Made by a program: the position numbers and the translations under genes
Shown here: one piece after another, positions 63,778 to 64,000 of the stretch
Layout: each line of letters starts with the position of its first letter
Position numbering within the stretch: position 1 is the stretch's first letter
The notes under the pieces: generated by a model
What the model saw: only the letters and a program-made list of their open reading frames with translations
What the model was told of the DNA's origin: nothing
Database searches by the model: none
Assembly: GCA_018609935.1 (NCBI GenBank)
Contig: JAHENH010000076.1
Location: 7,109-71,108, forward strand
DNA length: 64,000 nt
Reading direction: 5' to 3'
Source of the DNA: Halobacteriales archaeon
GTDB lineage: Archaea > Halobacteriota > Halobacteria > Halorutilales > JAHENH01

Positions 63778-64000
63778 ATGCGAGATACATACACTATCAG
63801 TGAGGAGGAGCCTCCTTCTGTACATGAGTTGCCTGAGGGTTCCCAGAGTGTCTTGGAAACTATGGGTAGTAGGAGGTCTGTACGGTGGTTTGAACCAGCA
63901 GAACCAGTAGAAGAATGGAAAATACAAACCATGTTGGAAGCCGCACTAGCATCTGCAACTGTGGGTAATTATAATGGGAATGGATGTGTTGTATTATATA
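63778..64000 (+). CDS. Nitroreductase family protein (partial)
   Basis: The first 74 codons are present; the gene runs off the right edge. After an acidic start (MRDTYTISEEEPPSVHE) comes LETMGSRRSVRWFEPAEPVE and KIQTMLEAALASATVGNYN, the FMN-binding entry of nitroreductase-like flavoproteins (SRRSVR...P). The reaction is unknown. Confidence 0.75.
   Translation, partial: MRDTYTISEEEPPSVHELPEGSQSVLETMGSRRSVRWFEPAEPVEEWKIQTMLEAALASATVGNYNGNGCVVLY

Overview
The window comes from an archaeon whose gene content is that of Halobacteria, in a genome that is visibly AT-rich and codes for many lysines, unlike typical GC-rich, acidic haloarchaea. Archaeal markers are MCM, SRP19, ribosomal proteins L10e and L21e, a SAMP-like ubiquitin-fold modifier, RqcH/NFACT, TrmB and DtxR regulators, and HMG-CoA reductase. 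Haloarchaeal hallmarks are a bacterial-type LeuRS, a Tat-lipoprotein oligopeptide-binding protein, the PhaR-PhaP-PhaE-PhaC set, an Agl-like sugar-nucleotide cluster, and DUF3054, DUF4350 and DUF5789 proteins. I read it as a low-GC relative of Halobacteria. The exact clade cannot be fixed without a tree. No rRNA, tRNA or CRISPR array was seen.

Layout. 0-5.2 kb: oligopeptide ABC transporter operon (minus strand). 5.3-23.5 kb: housekeeping genes (S49 protease with DUF4350, LeuRS, pyrophosphatase, SRP19, MCM, L10e, SAMP, L21e, PurD, EngB, YchF-like GTPase, phosphoglycerate mutase). 23.7-29.9 kb: a full polyhydroxyalkanoate (PHA) locus: MaoC hydratase, PhaR regulator, PhaP phasin, PhaE and PhaC synthase subunits, two-part thiolase (catalytic subunit plus DUF35 subunit) and PhaB reductase. 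30-38 kb: HMG-CoA reductase, Hsp20, a decayed TnpB element inserted at the 3' end of rqcH, RpiA and a DtxR regulator. 38-45 kb: phosphodiesterase and PAPS-reductase-like genes, then a decaying glycosylation stretch with an intact GT2, a broken GT4 and a broken sulfatase-like gene. 45.3-52.5 kb: a tight six-gene minus-strand operon running from UDP-sulfoquinovose synthase to GlmS. 52.7-64 kb: TrmB, UspA, PPOX, LURP-one, PepF, endonuclease IV, NadE, a hot-dog dehydratase and the start of a nitroreductase.

How the genes connect. Thiolase, PhaB and MaoC can feed (R)-3-hydroxyacyl-CoA to PhaEC on granules coated by PhaP and controlled by PhaR. GlmS and two nucleotidyltransferase/acyltransferase proteins make UDP-amino sugars. 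The epimerases and UDP-sulfoquinovose synthase diversify them for surface glycans, and the nearby PAPS-reductase-like protein is a possible sulfite source (inference).

The window also shows genome erosion: four decayed toxin-antitoxin-like genes, a dead TnpB element, isolated IS-end-like hairpins and two frameshifted glycan genes. The strands alternate sharply between G+T-rich and A+C-rich blocks, often inside one gene, which looks like strand-specific C-to-T change. Frameshift calls assume the assembly is correct.
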